Assembly (NCBI RefSeq): GCF_042685085.1
Contig: NZ_JBHUMM010000023.1
Coordinates: forward strand, 62,001-126,000
Source of the DNA: Marinicrinis sediminis
GTDB taxonomy: Bacteria; Bacillota; Bacilli; Paenibacillales; KCTC-33676
Direction: 5' to 3'
DNA: 64,000 bases
Made by a program: the position numbers and the translations under genes. Shown here in pieces: positions 52,072 to 62,100 of this stretch (its first letter is position 1; each line of letters begins with the position of its first letter). Below the pieces are notes generated by a model that was given only the letters and a program-made list of their open reading frames with translations, ran no database searches and had not been told where the DNA came from.

Positions 52072-53472
52072 TCAATATGCATTTCGATTCCGAAAGCCAT
52101 TGCGTATGGTTTTACATATAATTCGTACGTCAAACAGGAAGGACCAATTTTCAATATAAAACAAATCATACTGTATTCTTTCTTCAATAGAGGTATCCCC
52201 GCGAAAGCCATTGCTTTGCGCCCAACCCGTAATCCCCGGTCTGATCTGATGCTTCACCATATACTTCGGTATTTCTTCCTTAAACTGATCCACAAAGTAC
52301 GGTCTCTCAGGTCTAGGGCCAACTACACTCATATTGCCAAGCAATACATTGAAAAACTGCGGCAATTCATCAAGACTGGTTTTTCTTAAAAGAGTGCCAA
52401 ACCTGGTTACGCGCGGATCGTTCTCCACCGTCCATTTCGTATCAGAGTGAAGCTCGGTTTGGATTTTCATGGTGCGAAATTTAAGCATATGGAATTTCCT
52501 TCGATTATGCCCGACTCTCTCCTGTCTAAAGAACACCGATCCCCTTGAGGTCGTCTTCACACCTATTGCGATCATGATGAGAAGCGGCAGTGTGACGATG
52601 ATGGCAGCCAGACTAAATCCGATATCGAAGGCTCGCTTGAGAAACCGATTTTTCAATTCATCTAGCGGAATATCCCGCACACTAATTAAGGGGATGCCAG
52701 CGAAATTAGTAAAATATGGCCTGGCGGGTAAATAATCATAATAGTCAGGAATAATCAATACCTTGACGCCTGATTTTTCACATATTTCGATAATTTGCCC
52801 GTACTTATAATGAGCTTCTAGCGGAAGCGCCACCACTACTTCATCTATCAACTCTTCTTCAATAATCGTTGACAGCTCATCCACTTTGCCCAACAGGCTT
52901 GGATATCCTTGCTCCTCTAAGCGCACAGCGTAATCGTCCAGAAAGCCGACCACTTCATAACCAAGCTCCGGAAATTTGCTGAGGTTGTGATAAAAGCGCT
53001 TGCCTAGCGAGCCTGCCCCCAGAATCAACACAAACTGTTTGTTGTAGCCTTTCACCCTGGCCCTGCGCAGCATGACTTTGAGGACATATCGATAGATGGT
53101 AATAATGAGTATATTGCCTGTCAAAAACATCCCCAGAAACTGCCTGGACAGGTTGAGTTGCTTAACAAAAAACAAAAGGCTGAGTAGAACCAGGAAGCTT
53201 AGCACATGAACCTGGATAATTTTATATAGCTCATATGAGAATCTTCTCTTGCGCTTGGGCAAATAAAAATCCACTAAAAAACCCGTTACCACTGCGATAA
53301 TCCCGTATACCACCGACCATGCGAAGTACACCGAAAACGGAAGAGGATTCTCGAAAAACAGGAAGCCGCTTTTGAATTTGAGCCACCATGCGAGCAAGAA
53401 TATAAACTGAATGGCTATGAAATCGACTAAAGCATAAATTTGAGACAGAAATCGTGAGCTCTGCCTGATCAT
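52072..53472 (-). CDS. polyprenyl-phosphate sugar-1-phosphate transferase (chain-initiating, WcaJ/CpsE-like)
   Basis: The 466-residue protein has about five N-terminal membrane segments (IYALVDFIAIQFIFLLAWWL and following), a central nucleotide-binding-like region (FVLILGAGSLGKRFY) and a C-terminal catalytic domain (FDIGFSLAAIIVTLPLLIM, the FFRQERVGHNRRKFHMLKFRTM block, and TSLDELPQFFNVLLGNMSVVGPRPE). It transfers the first sugar-1-phosphate to undecaprenyl phosphate, starting the repeat unit. The ATG at 53472 has GGGAGG seven bases upstream. It heads the second half of the polysaccharide operon. Confidence 0.9.
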   Translation of the reverse strand: MIRQSSRFLSQIYALVDFIAIQFIFLLAWWLKFKSGFLFFENPLPFSVYFAWSVVYGIIAVVTGFLVDFYLPKRKRRFSYELYKIIQVHVLSFLVLLSLLFFVKQLNLSRQFLGMFLTGNILIITIYRYVLKVMLRRARVKGYNKQFVLILGAGSLGKRFYHNLSKFPELGYEVVGFLDDYAVRLEEQGYPSLLGKVDELSTIIEEELIDEVVVALPLEAHYKYGQIIEICEKSGVKVLIIPDYYDYLPARPYFTNFAGIPLISVRDIPLDELKNRFLKRAFDIGFSLAAIIVTLPLLIMIAIGVKTTSRGSVFFRQERVGHNRRKFHMLKFRTMKIQTELHSDTKWTVENDPRVTRFGTLLRKTSLDELPQFFNVLLGNMSVVGPRPERPYFVDQFKEEIPKYMVKHQIRPGITGWAQSNGFRGDTSIEERIQYDLFYIENWSFLFDVRIICKTIRNGFRNRNAY

Positions 53473-53609
53473 GAGCATCCCTCCCTTTCACAGCTAGCTG
53501 GAGACGGATTCTCCTGCCTTATTCGCTCTTCATTAATCAGAACATTTTTTGTCGTTTAAATCAATAGTTTTTATACTTTCCTGATATACGAAGTCGATGT
53601 TTGACAACT

Positions 53610-54488
53610 CTATGAAACTGATTTTTTAGGTATCTTGAACAGGTTGCCTGCCATCGACAGGGCACATTTCAGGATGATCGCTGTATAGACGGCAGCTGTG
53701 ACAGGAAAGGAATACTTCCGGGCCATATTTTTTTTGTAGAATAACAGCATGGCGCGGTGAAACTCCCAAATAAGCTTATAACGTTTCTTTTTAGAGCTGG
53801 CGCCTTTGTAATGCACGACTTGTGTGGCAGGATGATAGCAGATTTCCCATCCTGCTTGCTGGATCTGATAACACCAGTCCAGATCCTCTCCATACATGAA
53901 ATAATCCTCGTCCAGCAAGCCTGCTTGTTCAATAACTGAGCGTCTCACTAACATAAACGCTCCTACCAGCGCGTCTACGGAATGCGTCGAATCTAAATCC
54001 AGGAAAGATAGATGATAGCGTCCAAAGCTATGTCGATTCGGAAATAAGCGATCCAGCTTCAACATGTAAGTCAAAGAAGCAAACGGAGTGGGGAAGCCGC
54101 GATGGCACGCTTGATCCAGCTTGCCGTCCGGCAGTATGACTTTACAGCCAGACGCTCCCGCTCCAGGGTGGTTTTCCATAAATGCTACCATAATCTGCAG
54201 GGTATCTGGCTGAATCACCACGTCAGAATTGAGCAGCAAAATATATGTTCCACACGCCCTCTCAATCCCTATATTATTAGCTTTGGCAAAGCCTAAATTC
54301 TGCTTGTTGGCTATGACAGTGAAATTAGGGAAGGCCGCCTGAATCCGAGGAACGGACTGATCCGAGGACGCATTATCGACGAGCAGCACTTCATACTGGT
54401 ATTCGGTCTCTGACTGTGTCACAGACTCCAGTGTTTTCATCGTCATTTCACAGGTATTGTAATTCACCACAATAATACTCAGGTCCAC
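53610..54488 (-). CDS. GT2 glycosyltransferase, rhamnosyltransferase-like
   Basis: The 292-residue enzyme is a family 2 glycosyltransferase with LSIIVVNYNTCEM, LVDNASSDQS, the metal site LLLNSDVVI, LVGAFMLVRR and the YFMYGEDLDWCYQIQQAGW motif of WbbL-type rhamnosyltransferases. A C-terminal hydrophobic segment could anchor it. The start is a GTG at 54488 with GGAGAGGG upstream. Its neighbours are the dTDP-rhamnose genes, consistent with rhamnose as donor. Confidence 0.88.
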   Translation of the reverse strand: MDLSIIVVNYNTCEMTMKTLESVTQSETEYQYEVLLVDNASSDQSVPRIQAAFPNFTVIANKQNLGFAKANNIGIERACGTYILLLNSDVVIQPDTLQIMVAFMENHPGAGASGCKVILPDGKLDQACHRGFPTPFASLTYMLKLDRLFPNRHSFGRYHLSFLDLDSTHSVDALVGAFMLVRRSVIEQAGLLDEDYFMYGEDLDWCYQIQQAGWEICYHPATQVVHYKGASSKKKRYKLIWEFHRAMLLFYKKNMARKYSFPVTAAVYTAIILKCALSMAGNLFKIPKKSVS

Positions 54489-54539
54489 GGTTCCCTCTCC
54501 TTCATCTTGATTCTTCACACATACTCCTGCGCATTGTGT

Positions 54540-55739
54540 CTATTTCTGATACATCCGCTCGTCATAATTTGTATATTCTCCACTTACGATTTCATTCACC
54601 CAATCCTGATTGTCCAAATACCAACGAATGGTTTTCTCGATACCCAGCTCGAACGGTGTCTCTGGATACCATCCTAATTCGGTGGTTATTTTGGTCGGGT
54701 CAATGGCATAGCGCAAGTCATGTCCCAATCGATCCTGTACATAAGAAATCAAGCTATGATTGATGTGGTTAAGGTCCGTTTTGAGCAACGTCTGATATTT
54801 CGGTTCCCGCATCATAATGTCAGAAATAGTGTCAATGATCCGTCTTACAATCTGAATATTCTCTTCTTCATTAAATCCGCCAACATTATAGACCTCCCCG
54901 CTCCTCCCTTTATGGAGTACCAGGTCAATCGCTTTGGCATGGTCTTCGACATACAGCCAGTCCCGCACATTCTTTCCTTCTCCGTATACAGGCAGCGGTT
55001 TGCCCTCCAGCACATTTTGGATCATAAGCGGAATCAGCTTCTCCGGAAAATGATAAGGACCGTAGTTATTGCTACACCGTGTAATATTAACTGGCAAACG
55101 ATAGGTTTCCGCATATGCCTGCACAAAAAAATCTGCGCTGGCTTTGGAGGCCGAGTATGGACTTCTTGGGTCAAGCGCAGTTTGTTCTGTGAAGAACTGG
55201 TCCCCATAGGTCTTCATGCTCACACGATCCTTGACTAGCCGCTTCATTTCAGCATCATGCAGCACAAGCTCGCGGGCTTCATCAAAAGTTTTGGCAAGCG
55301 ACCCATATACTTCGTCTGTCGATACCTGCAGAAACTTGACACCTTCGCGGTATACGGGATAACCGTCTTTTTCTTTGCCTGCTGTCCATGCAGATTTCGC
55401 CGCTTCCAGAAGATTCTGTGTACCCCGTATGTTCGTTTCTAAAAATACTTGAGGATTCGCAATGGATCGATCCACATGGGACTCCGCAGCAAAATTGACG
55501 ACATAGTCGATCTCATGCTGTTTGAAAATTTCAGCGATGCATCCTTGATCCTGAGTATCCCCTTTAATAAAGGTAACTCTGGGATCGTTGAGCTCATCCT
55601 GAATCGTGCTCAGATTCCCTGCATACGTCAGCTTGTCTACAATCACGATTCGAATTCCTGCCGTATACTTGGCGAGCATGTACTTTACAAAGTTGGCTCC
55701 AATAAAGCCGGCTCCGCCTGTTACCAGGTAACGTTTCAT
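54540..55739 (-). CDS. rfbB: dTDP-glucose 4,6-dehydratase
   Basis: The 399-residue SDR enzyme, second in dTDP-L-rhamnose synthesis, dehydrates dTDP-glucose. It shows VTGGAGFIGANFVKYML, FAAESHVDRSI, the STDEVYG motif, and the YSASKASADFFVQAY active-site block. It is about 40-60 residues longer than usual owing to an insertion after the STDEVYG motif. The ATG at 55739 has GGGGGG seven bases upstream and overlaps the rfbD stop by 4 bases. Confidence 0.93.
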   Translation of the reverse strand: MKRYLVTGGAGFIGANFVKYMLAKYTAGIRIVIVDKLTYAGNLSTIQDELNDPRVTFIKGDTQDQGCIAEIFKQHEIDYVVNFAAESHVDRSIANPQVFLETNIRGTQNLLEAAKSAWTAGKEKDGYPVYREGVKFLQVSTDEVYGSLAKTFDEARELVLHDAEMKRLVKDRVSMKTYGDQFFTEQTALDPRSPYSASKASADFFVQAYAETYRLPVNITRCSNNYGPYHFPEKLIPLMIQNVLEGKPLPVYGEGKNVRDWLYVEDHAKAIDLVLHKGRSGEVYNVGGFNEEENIQIVRRIIDTISDIMMREPKYQTLLKTDLNHINHSLISYVQDRLGHDLRYAIDPTKITTELGWYPETPFELGIEKTIRWYLDNQDWVNEIVSGEYTNYDERMYQK

Positions 55740-56611
55740 ATCCATTCCCCCCTTTGTTTCATTTCTTCCAGAAACCGAACAACGGCATCCTGCCAGTGCG
55801 GCATTCTCCTGCCGATCCTATTTTCTGCTTTCGTACTGTTCAATTTGCTGTATGGCGCCCGCTTAGCAGGGAGCTTGAAGTCATCTGTTTTACCGCGTTG
55901 AATGATGCCCTGCCACCCAATTTGCTCAAGTACATATTTGGCCTGGTCATACTTGCTGGCCTCTCCCTGATTGGAGAGATGATATAGCCCGTATGCATCC
56001 GATTGGATCAAATCCCAAGAAAAAGCAGCCAGATCCTTGGAATAGGTTGGAACCGATACTTGATCATCCACCACGATTAACTCTCTCCTGCTCTTGGACC
56101 AATTCAGGACAGATTTGTTGAAGTTATGATTACCAATCCCAAATACCCACGAAGTGCGAATAACAAATACTCGATCATAGCTGCTCAATACAGCTTGCTC
56201 ACCTGCCAGCTTGGATTGTCCGTACACGTTAAGCGGATCTGTTGGGTCGGTTTCCACATATGGCTTCTCGGTTGTTCCATCAAAAACAAAATCAGTGGAA
56301 AAGGTGACGAACACAGTTTTCGTGCTCTCGGCAAGACGAGCTAACTGCCTGGGGACTTCTCTGTTCAACAGAAATGCTCGATCTGATTCTTCTTCTGCCA
56401 GATCGACATTGTTATATGCCGCACAGTTTATGATGTGCGTAACAGGATATTCTCTTACTATTCGCTCAGCCTCCGCTATATCCGTAACATCGAGGGTCAT
56501 ATATCCATCAAAAGCCTTATAATGAGTCGGTATAAAGGGGATGTTGTTGTCTACGAACAACTGCTGAAAATCGCGGCCAAGTTGTCCATTTGCTCCTGTT
56601 AGTAATATCAA
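55736..56611 (-). CDS. rfbD: dTDP-4-dehydrorhamnose reductase
   Basis: The 291-residue SDR reductase completes dTDP-rhamnose by NADPH reduction. Features are LTGANGQLGRDFQ, NCAAYNNVDLAEEE, FSTDFVFDG and the catalytic YGQSKLAGEQAVL. The start is a TTG with AAGGAG eight bases upstream, overlapping the rfbC stop, so initiation is coupled. Gene order rfbA-rfbC-rfbD-rfbB in transcription order is compact. Confidence 0.93.
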   Translation of the reverse strand: MILLTGANGQLGRDFQQLFVDNNIPFIPTHYKAFDGYMTLDVTDIAEAERIVREYPVTHIINCAAYNNVDLAEEESDRAFLLNREVPRQLARLAESTKTVFVTFSTDFVFDGTTEKPYVETDPTDPLNVYGQSKLAGEQAVLSSYDRVFVIRTSWVFGIGNHNFNKSVLNWSKSRRELIVVDDQVSVPTYSKDLAAFSWDLIQSDAYGLYHLSNQGEASKYDQAKYVLEQIGWQGIIQRGKTDDFKLPAKRAPYSKLNSTKAENRIGRRMPHWQDAVVRFLEEMKQRGEWI

Positions 56612-57192
56612 TGACGTTTCTCCTTCTTCTGCTCTATCAACTGAGCAAGAGTTGGCAATTGCTTGTCTTTATGAGATAATCGCAACTCTTCTTCAGTGAG
56701 ATCATACTGCTCGAGCGGCCAATTAATGCCAATTTCCGGATCACGATATGTAATCCCTGCGTCATAATCAGGGCGGTAATAGTCAGTGCATTTATACAGA
56801 AATTCCGTATCATCCTCTAATGTCAAGAAGCCGTGAGCAAAGCCATCCGGCACATAGAACATACGTTTATTTGCTTCAGATAAAAGGACGCCACGCCAAT
56901 TTCCATAAGTGGGGCTGCCTTCTCTCAGATCTACCGCTGCATCCCATACACTCCCTCTTGTTACTCTCACGAGCTTGCCTTGTGGGTTCTTGGTTTGAAA
57001 GTGCAATCCCCGCAATACGCCTTTCTTGGATTTAGAGTGATTATCTTGGACAAATTCCACATGGAGACCGATCTCCTCAAAATCTTCCTTATTATAAGCT
57101 TCCATGAAAAAGCCGCGATGGTCCCCAAATACGGTCGGCTCAATGACAACCAGTCCGTCGATACCTGTTTCAATTCTTTTAAACTTTGTCAT
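56608..57192 (-). CDS. rfbC: dTDP-4-dehydrorhamnose 3,5-epimerase
   Basis: The 194-residue cupin-fold enzyme inverts C3 and C5 of the 4-keto intermediate. It has FVQDNHSKSKKGVLRGLHFQ (catalytic His at the end), VWDAAVDLREGSPTYG, and FAHGFLTLEDDTEFLYKCTDYY. It is complete. It lies 3 bases after rfbA and overlaps rfbD. Confidence 0.95.
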   Translation of the reverse strand: MTKFKRIETGIDGLVVIEPTVFGDHRGFFMEAYNKEDFEEIGLHVEFVQDNHSKSKKGVLRGLHFQTKNPQGKLVRVTRGSVWDAAVDLREGSPTYGNWRGVLLSEANKRMFYVPDGFAHGFLTLEDDTEFLYKCTDYYRPDYDAGITYRDPEIGINWPLEQYDLTEEELRLSHKDKQLPTLAQLIEQKKEKRH

Positions 57193-57195
57193 GCA

Positions 57196-58128
57196 TCACA
57201 CCTCATCCATTCCTTTTGCAGCTGTGATCTCATAATAGTCATTGCTGATCCTCTCAAGCTCTGTATCTCCAGCTAATGCCTTTAAATACTGACCATAGGC
57301 TGTTTTCTCCAACGGGCCAACAAGATTGAGCAATTCTTTTTTTGTGATATATCCCATTCGGAAAGCTATTTCCTCAATGCAAGCAATATAAAGCCCCTGT
57401 CTTTTCTGTACAGCCGCAACAAAATTGGACGCGTCAAGCAAATGATCATGTGTACCCGTATCCAGCCATGCCATGCCTCTTCCCATATTGCATACATGAA
57501 GTGTACCCTCTTCCAAATACATGCGATTCAAATCGGTGATTTCTAATTCCCCTCTGCCGGATGGCTGCACTTTTCTTGCCTTGTCCACGACGGTCTTATC
57601 ATAGAAGTAGAGCCCTGGAATCGCGTAGTCGGATTTCGGTTGATTCGGTTTCTCTTCCAGGGAAATCGCCTTCCCGTTCTCATCAAATTCAACTACCCCA
57701 TACGCAGTAGGATTTATCACGTGATAGCCGAAGATCGTAGCTCCATGCTCTCTGCGTGCAGCCTCCTGAAGCATGCCGGTCAAACCATGACCTTGAAAAA
57801 TATTGTCTCCAAGTACCAGCGCGCAGGAATCATCACCGATAAAATCCGCTCCGATGATAAATGCTTCCGCTAATCCATTGGGATTATTTTGCACAGCATA
57901 GGAGAACTTCAGTCCATACTGCTCTCCATCACCAAACAGATCCTCGAACAAAGGGAGGTCTCGAGGTGTGGAGATAATTAAAATTTCTGTAATCCCCGCA
58001 AGCATCAATACAGATAAAGGATAGTAGATCATTGGTTTGTCGTATATGGGAGTCAACTGTTTGGAAATTGCCTTTGTTATCGGGTACAGTCTTGTCCCAC
58101 TTCCACCTGCTAAAATGATGCCCTTCAC
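57196..58128 (-). CDS. rfbA: glucose-1-phosphate thymidylyltransferase
   Basis: The 310-residue enzyme makes dTDP-glucose. It has KGIILAGGSGTRLYPITKAI, the CALVLGDNIFQGHG loop and VVEFDENGKAISLEEKPN. The start is a GTG with GGAGGCG upstream. It is the first enzyme of the four-gene dTDP-rhamnose set, 18 bases after the GT2 gene at 58147. Confidence 0.95.
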   Translation of the reverse strand: MKGIILAGGSGTRLYPITKAISKQLTPIYDKPMIYYPLSVLMLAGITEILIISTPRDLPLFEDLFGDGEQYGLKFSYAVQNNPNGLAEAFIIGADFIGDDSCALVLGDNIFQGHGLTGMLQEAARREHGATIFGYHVINPTAYGVVEFDENGKAISLEEKPNQPKSDYAIPGLYFYDKTVVDKARKVQPSGRGELEITDLNRMYLEEGTLHVCNMGRGMAWLDTGTHDHLLDASNFVAAVQKRQGLYIACIEEIAFRMGYITKKELLNLVGPLEKTAYGQYLKALAGDTELERISNDYYEITAAKGMDEV

Positions 58129-58146
58129 AAGGACGCCTCCCCTAAT

Positions 58147-59127
58147 TTATTTGCTCCGCTTCCATAATAGAATCGTTATGATAAACCCAAGGTTACGTAA
58201 AAAACCATGTTTTTTGAAGCCATATTTATATAGTAATCTCATTCTAGCAACTCTGCTTTTCTGAGGAAGATATATATAGTTTTCTATACACTTTATTTGA
58301 CCCTCATTTAGTTTCCCTCCAAATCTCTTAGACAAACATTTGCCCTGAGCAAGCGTTCGTTTTATCGACTCGCTTGCGTTCCTAAACTTCGTCATAAATA
58401 ATTTTATCCCATACTTCTTCGCCCCAACACTATTCCTCCCGTGCTGTCGATATAAAATAGTGGGACAATTAATATAATATATCCTGCCGAAAATACTTGC
58501 TGTCAAGGCGAGCCACCAATCATGCATAATTGCTTGATTTGGAATCGGATGTGCCCGCAGTTTCAGCGGTCTGTTAATCATCAACGTACAGCCCGTAACC
58601 ACATTTTGTATGAGAATTTGATGAAGCTCGCTTAATTCCGGATTCAATTTCTGATATTTCAAAAACGAATTGGATAATAAATGTAATTTTTCATTTACGA
58701 CCATCAAATCAGTATGAAGCAATAGTGGTTGATTAGGAGCTTCGTTTTCAAGCTGGAGCATCTTCTCTAATGTCAGCTCCACTTTATTATTTAACCACAC
58801 ATCATCCTGATCACAAAACAAGATATACTTGGCATCAGAGCTGTTCATTAATCTAGAGAAGCTTTGACTAGGTCCTAACGTATTCTCTTCATCTTGTAGA
58901 TACAATACCTTTTCCGAATATTGTTTACAAAAATCGTTAACTATACCCGTGGTTCCATCAGTGGAACCATCATCCCGGATAAGCAATCTCCAGCCCTGAT
59001 AGGTCTGCATTAGAATGGACTCAAGAAGCTCTGGCAAGTATTTAGCTCCGTTATAGGTGGATAATAATATATCCACCCTATGCTCTCTATTGCAAATCCA
59101 ATGACACTCTTTGATTTCATCGCTCAT
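58147..59127 (-). CDS. GT2 glycosyltransferase
   Basis: The protein of about 326 residues has a family 2 domain: RVDILLSTYNGAKYL, LLIRDDGSTDGT, YILFCDQDDVWL and TDLMVVNEKLHLLS, resembling rhamnosyltransferases of the WsaE/RfbF type. The start is uncertain. The frame is open to 59211, which overlaps the large upstream gene; the ATG at 59127 has AAGGTAG ten bases upstream and begins just before the catalytic domain, so I used it. C-terminal part has basic amphipathic helices. Confidence 0.85.
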   Translation of the reverse strand: MSDEIKECHWICNREHRVDILLSTYNGAKYLPELLESILMQTYQGWRLLIRDDGSTDGTTGIVNDFCKQYSEKVLYLQDEENTLGPSQSFSRLMNSSDAKYILFCDQDDVWLNNKVELTLEKMLQLENEAPNQPLLLHTDLMVVNEKLHLLSNSFLKYQKLNPELSELHQILIQNVVTGCTLMINRPLKLRAHPIPNQAIMHDWWLALTASIFGRIYYINCPTILYRQHGRNSVGAKKYGIKLFMTKFRNASESIKRTLAQGKCLSKRFGGKLNEGQIKCIENYIYLPQKSRVARMRLLYKYGFKKHGFLRNLGFIITILLWKRSK

Positions 59128-59188
59128 ATCCAATTCTACCTTCACTGATAGTCTATATCCCGCTTTCATAATTGATAATTTTTGTCCA

Positions 59189-62100
59189 CTAGCCAGATAG
59201 TTTTGCTTCAATTAAACCTAAATCTACTCTTTCACTATTAGGCAGTCTTATGCATCTAGATTCCATAATGGAAAAGCCCAGCTTCCGAAGCTCGTTTTCA
59301 ATATCAGGCATTGTCCCGTGTAGATGAGCGTCTTCAACCATTTTTCCTTCAGAGTAGTTCCACAGCCTATTTGAGTTTTTTTCTAGGTCAATGGTGAGGA
59401 GCAAACGTCCATTTTTCTTTAGAGATTTCCTCATATATAATAAAATTTCTCTTCTAATCGAAGACGGCATATGCTCAATGACACTAATTGAATACCAAAC
59501 ATCCATACAATGGTCTGGAAACGTTTTTTCATTCATGGTTACATTTAGTGAAGTGATGTTTGGATTTAATTGGGAATAATCAAAATATCCCCACTCATTA
59601 GTGTCGAATAATTCATTTACACTTCTCAAAAGAGTATGATTATCAATCGTTGTGACAGTCGCTTCTTGTTCTGCCAGCAAAACAGGGAGCGGCGAAAGCC
59701 CCGCACCAAAGTCAGCAACTTTCTTTCCCTTTGTATAACCTCTGAGTTTATTAATTAGCCATGGATATTCATATACTCTTGGAAAATGCTTCGTGTACCA
59801 ACCGAATAATTCCCGAGATGATTGAACAACCTTATTAAATTCTCTTGGAAATTCAACACTCCCTACTGCTGCAAGAATGATTTCAGAAGACATATCGTTA
59901 GGAGCTTCTGTAGAGATAAGCAAGCTTTCTTTGAGTAATTTTCTTACTTCTCGTTCATTATAAGGTGGTCTGCCTTCCTTTTGTCCATAAAGGATATAAT
60001 GTACAAAAGGATTTAAACCTTCTCGAAGCACGTCTTGGTTGCACGCTAAATAATAATCTGTATCAAAATACTCAGATGGGTTGCGTTTTTCTTTCACCCC
60101 ATGTCTAATATAATGAACAATGCGATTACTTCCTGACGTTTTCACATTGGGATTCATAATCTGATAGTATTCTTCATCGAAAAGACCCGATTGCTTAATT
60201 ATGCGATAATCATGTATGAAGCGAAATATTCTTCTTAAAGGATTCCGATTAGAATTTTTATTCGTGCTAGAAGCCGAGCTCTGGTCCATTTGGTTCCCAT
60301 ATAAATCTTCATTTTCTTCTATGTCGAATAAAGCGTCTGAGACAGCTGGCCATTTTTTTGCCACCCATGCCATTCCATCGCTATATTCCTTTTCTAAAGA
60401 TTGTTTTATTTCCTTATTCACATAATTCGAATTCACTTGTTCACCTGTAAATACACTTTTCACTTCTTCTACAAGCATTTTCTGTGCATTGACATCTAAA
60501 AACGCATTACATCTCCTTATTAGCTCCACTGCAGCAATGGGTAGACTCGTATTCTGTCTGTCAATCCCTTTTAATTCCGACTCGTCTATATTTACAATTT
60601 TCAAAAAGTCACCGATAATATCGGCTTTATATGGTCGTACAATTACGTTCTCTTCTCCCGCTATTCGACACCATACCTTCAGACTAGACGCATAATCAAT
60701 ATTCGCCTTCACTCTCTCATGTTCCAGAAAGTCTGAGATACACAAATTCTGGCCATAGATGGGATCTCCGATACGGCTATTTTCGACCTTAGGATTAATA
60801 ACACATTGCCTGTAAAAGGACTCCAGGAACTCATCATGTTTACGAAGGTAGACAATGATCTTTAAGTTCACAACTTTGGCCATAGCCTGCCAAAACAATT
60901 TCCCGACTTCACTAAACTGAGAGGTATAATTATAGAATCCCTCGCTTGAGACTAAGATTGTATCCGAATGAACTAGAAGAACAGCTATATTTTCGAAAAA
61001 TCGCATGAAACTCAACCAGTCATGATTCAGCACCGCTTGCAATAAATTTTGATGGCGGTTCTCTATCACATCTTCTGGGTATATAAATCCTTGCTTTATT
61101 AGTGTTGTCCTATTCTCAAATAAGTACTTCTGAAGAGAACTGCTCCCTGTTTTAGGTGTTCCAATATGCAAGTATACTTTTTTCTCTTGAAGATCCGGTA
61201 TTTTATCTATTAGCAGTTTAGCAAAAAAGTCCTTCCAAAAATCCATATCAAACTCTATGTCACACGCATAGTAATCTGTGTCGCTAATTTTAAAAAGCTT
61301 AATGACACTTTCGAATTTACCACTGTTACTAAGAACATGAGGTAAAGATTTATGAAATGCCAGCATATGATTGGTATCATGATGCTCTTGCTTATTCGAA
61401 TATCCAGAGACAAGCAATCTCTTCTTAGTTTTACTGATCATTAAATCAATAAGATTATTGAAATCCTCAGCATTATTCTGATGAATCAACACATCGAAGC
61501 AGGTTACATATTCCTGAGAGGGAATCTCATTATTTAACACACTTCCCACTCGAAGAAATTTCCAGCCGGGCCTTGTTTGTTGTGCAATATTTAGCGCTTC
61601 TTCACTGGAATCCAATCCAACATATGATTTAATCTCTAGATCCTTCATTAACTCTAGATCACCGCAACCGATGTCGAGGACGCTGTGATGTTCGATTTCT
61701 AATCGCTGTAAATAATCCCTCTTAGTACGTAGATTATCTCCTCTGCTCCCGATCCCAGATCCTAGCTCTGGAAATACACTGTAACGGTAGTTCCAAAAAA
61801 TTAAATTATCAAAATGCTTCTGAATAAATAAATTTGCTTTCCTCACCATTTGTTTATACTCAGCTGTTGAGTTTGGATCGAGATTAAGCAGCCCTACCGT
61901 ACTTAACTCTGCATGATAGTGGAAAACAATAGGAACACTATCCTTGGTGAAATTTGCGTGTATAGGATAGTTAAACTTTCTGTCTAAATGTTCAATAGGA
62001 ATGTTAAGTTCATGAATAGCCATACAGAAGCTAACTTGATCTACGTGTACACCCCTGCCCACTTCATGCAGAAACTTATGTTCCAAGAGCCACAATGCCC

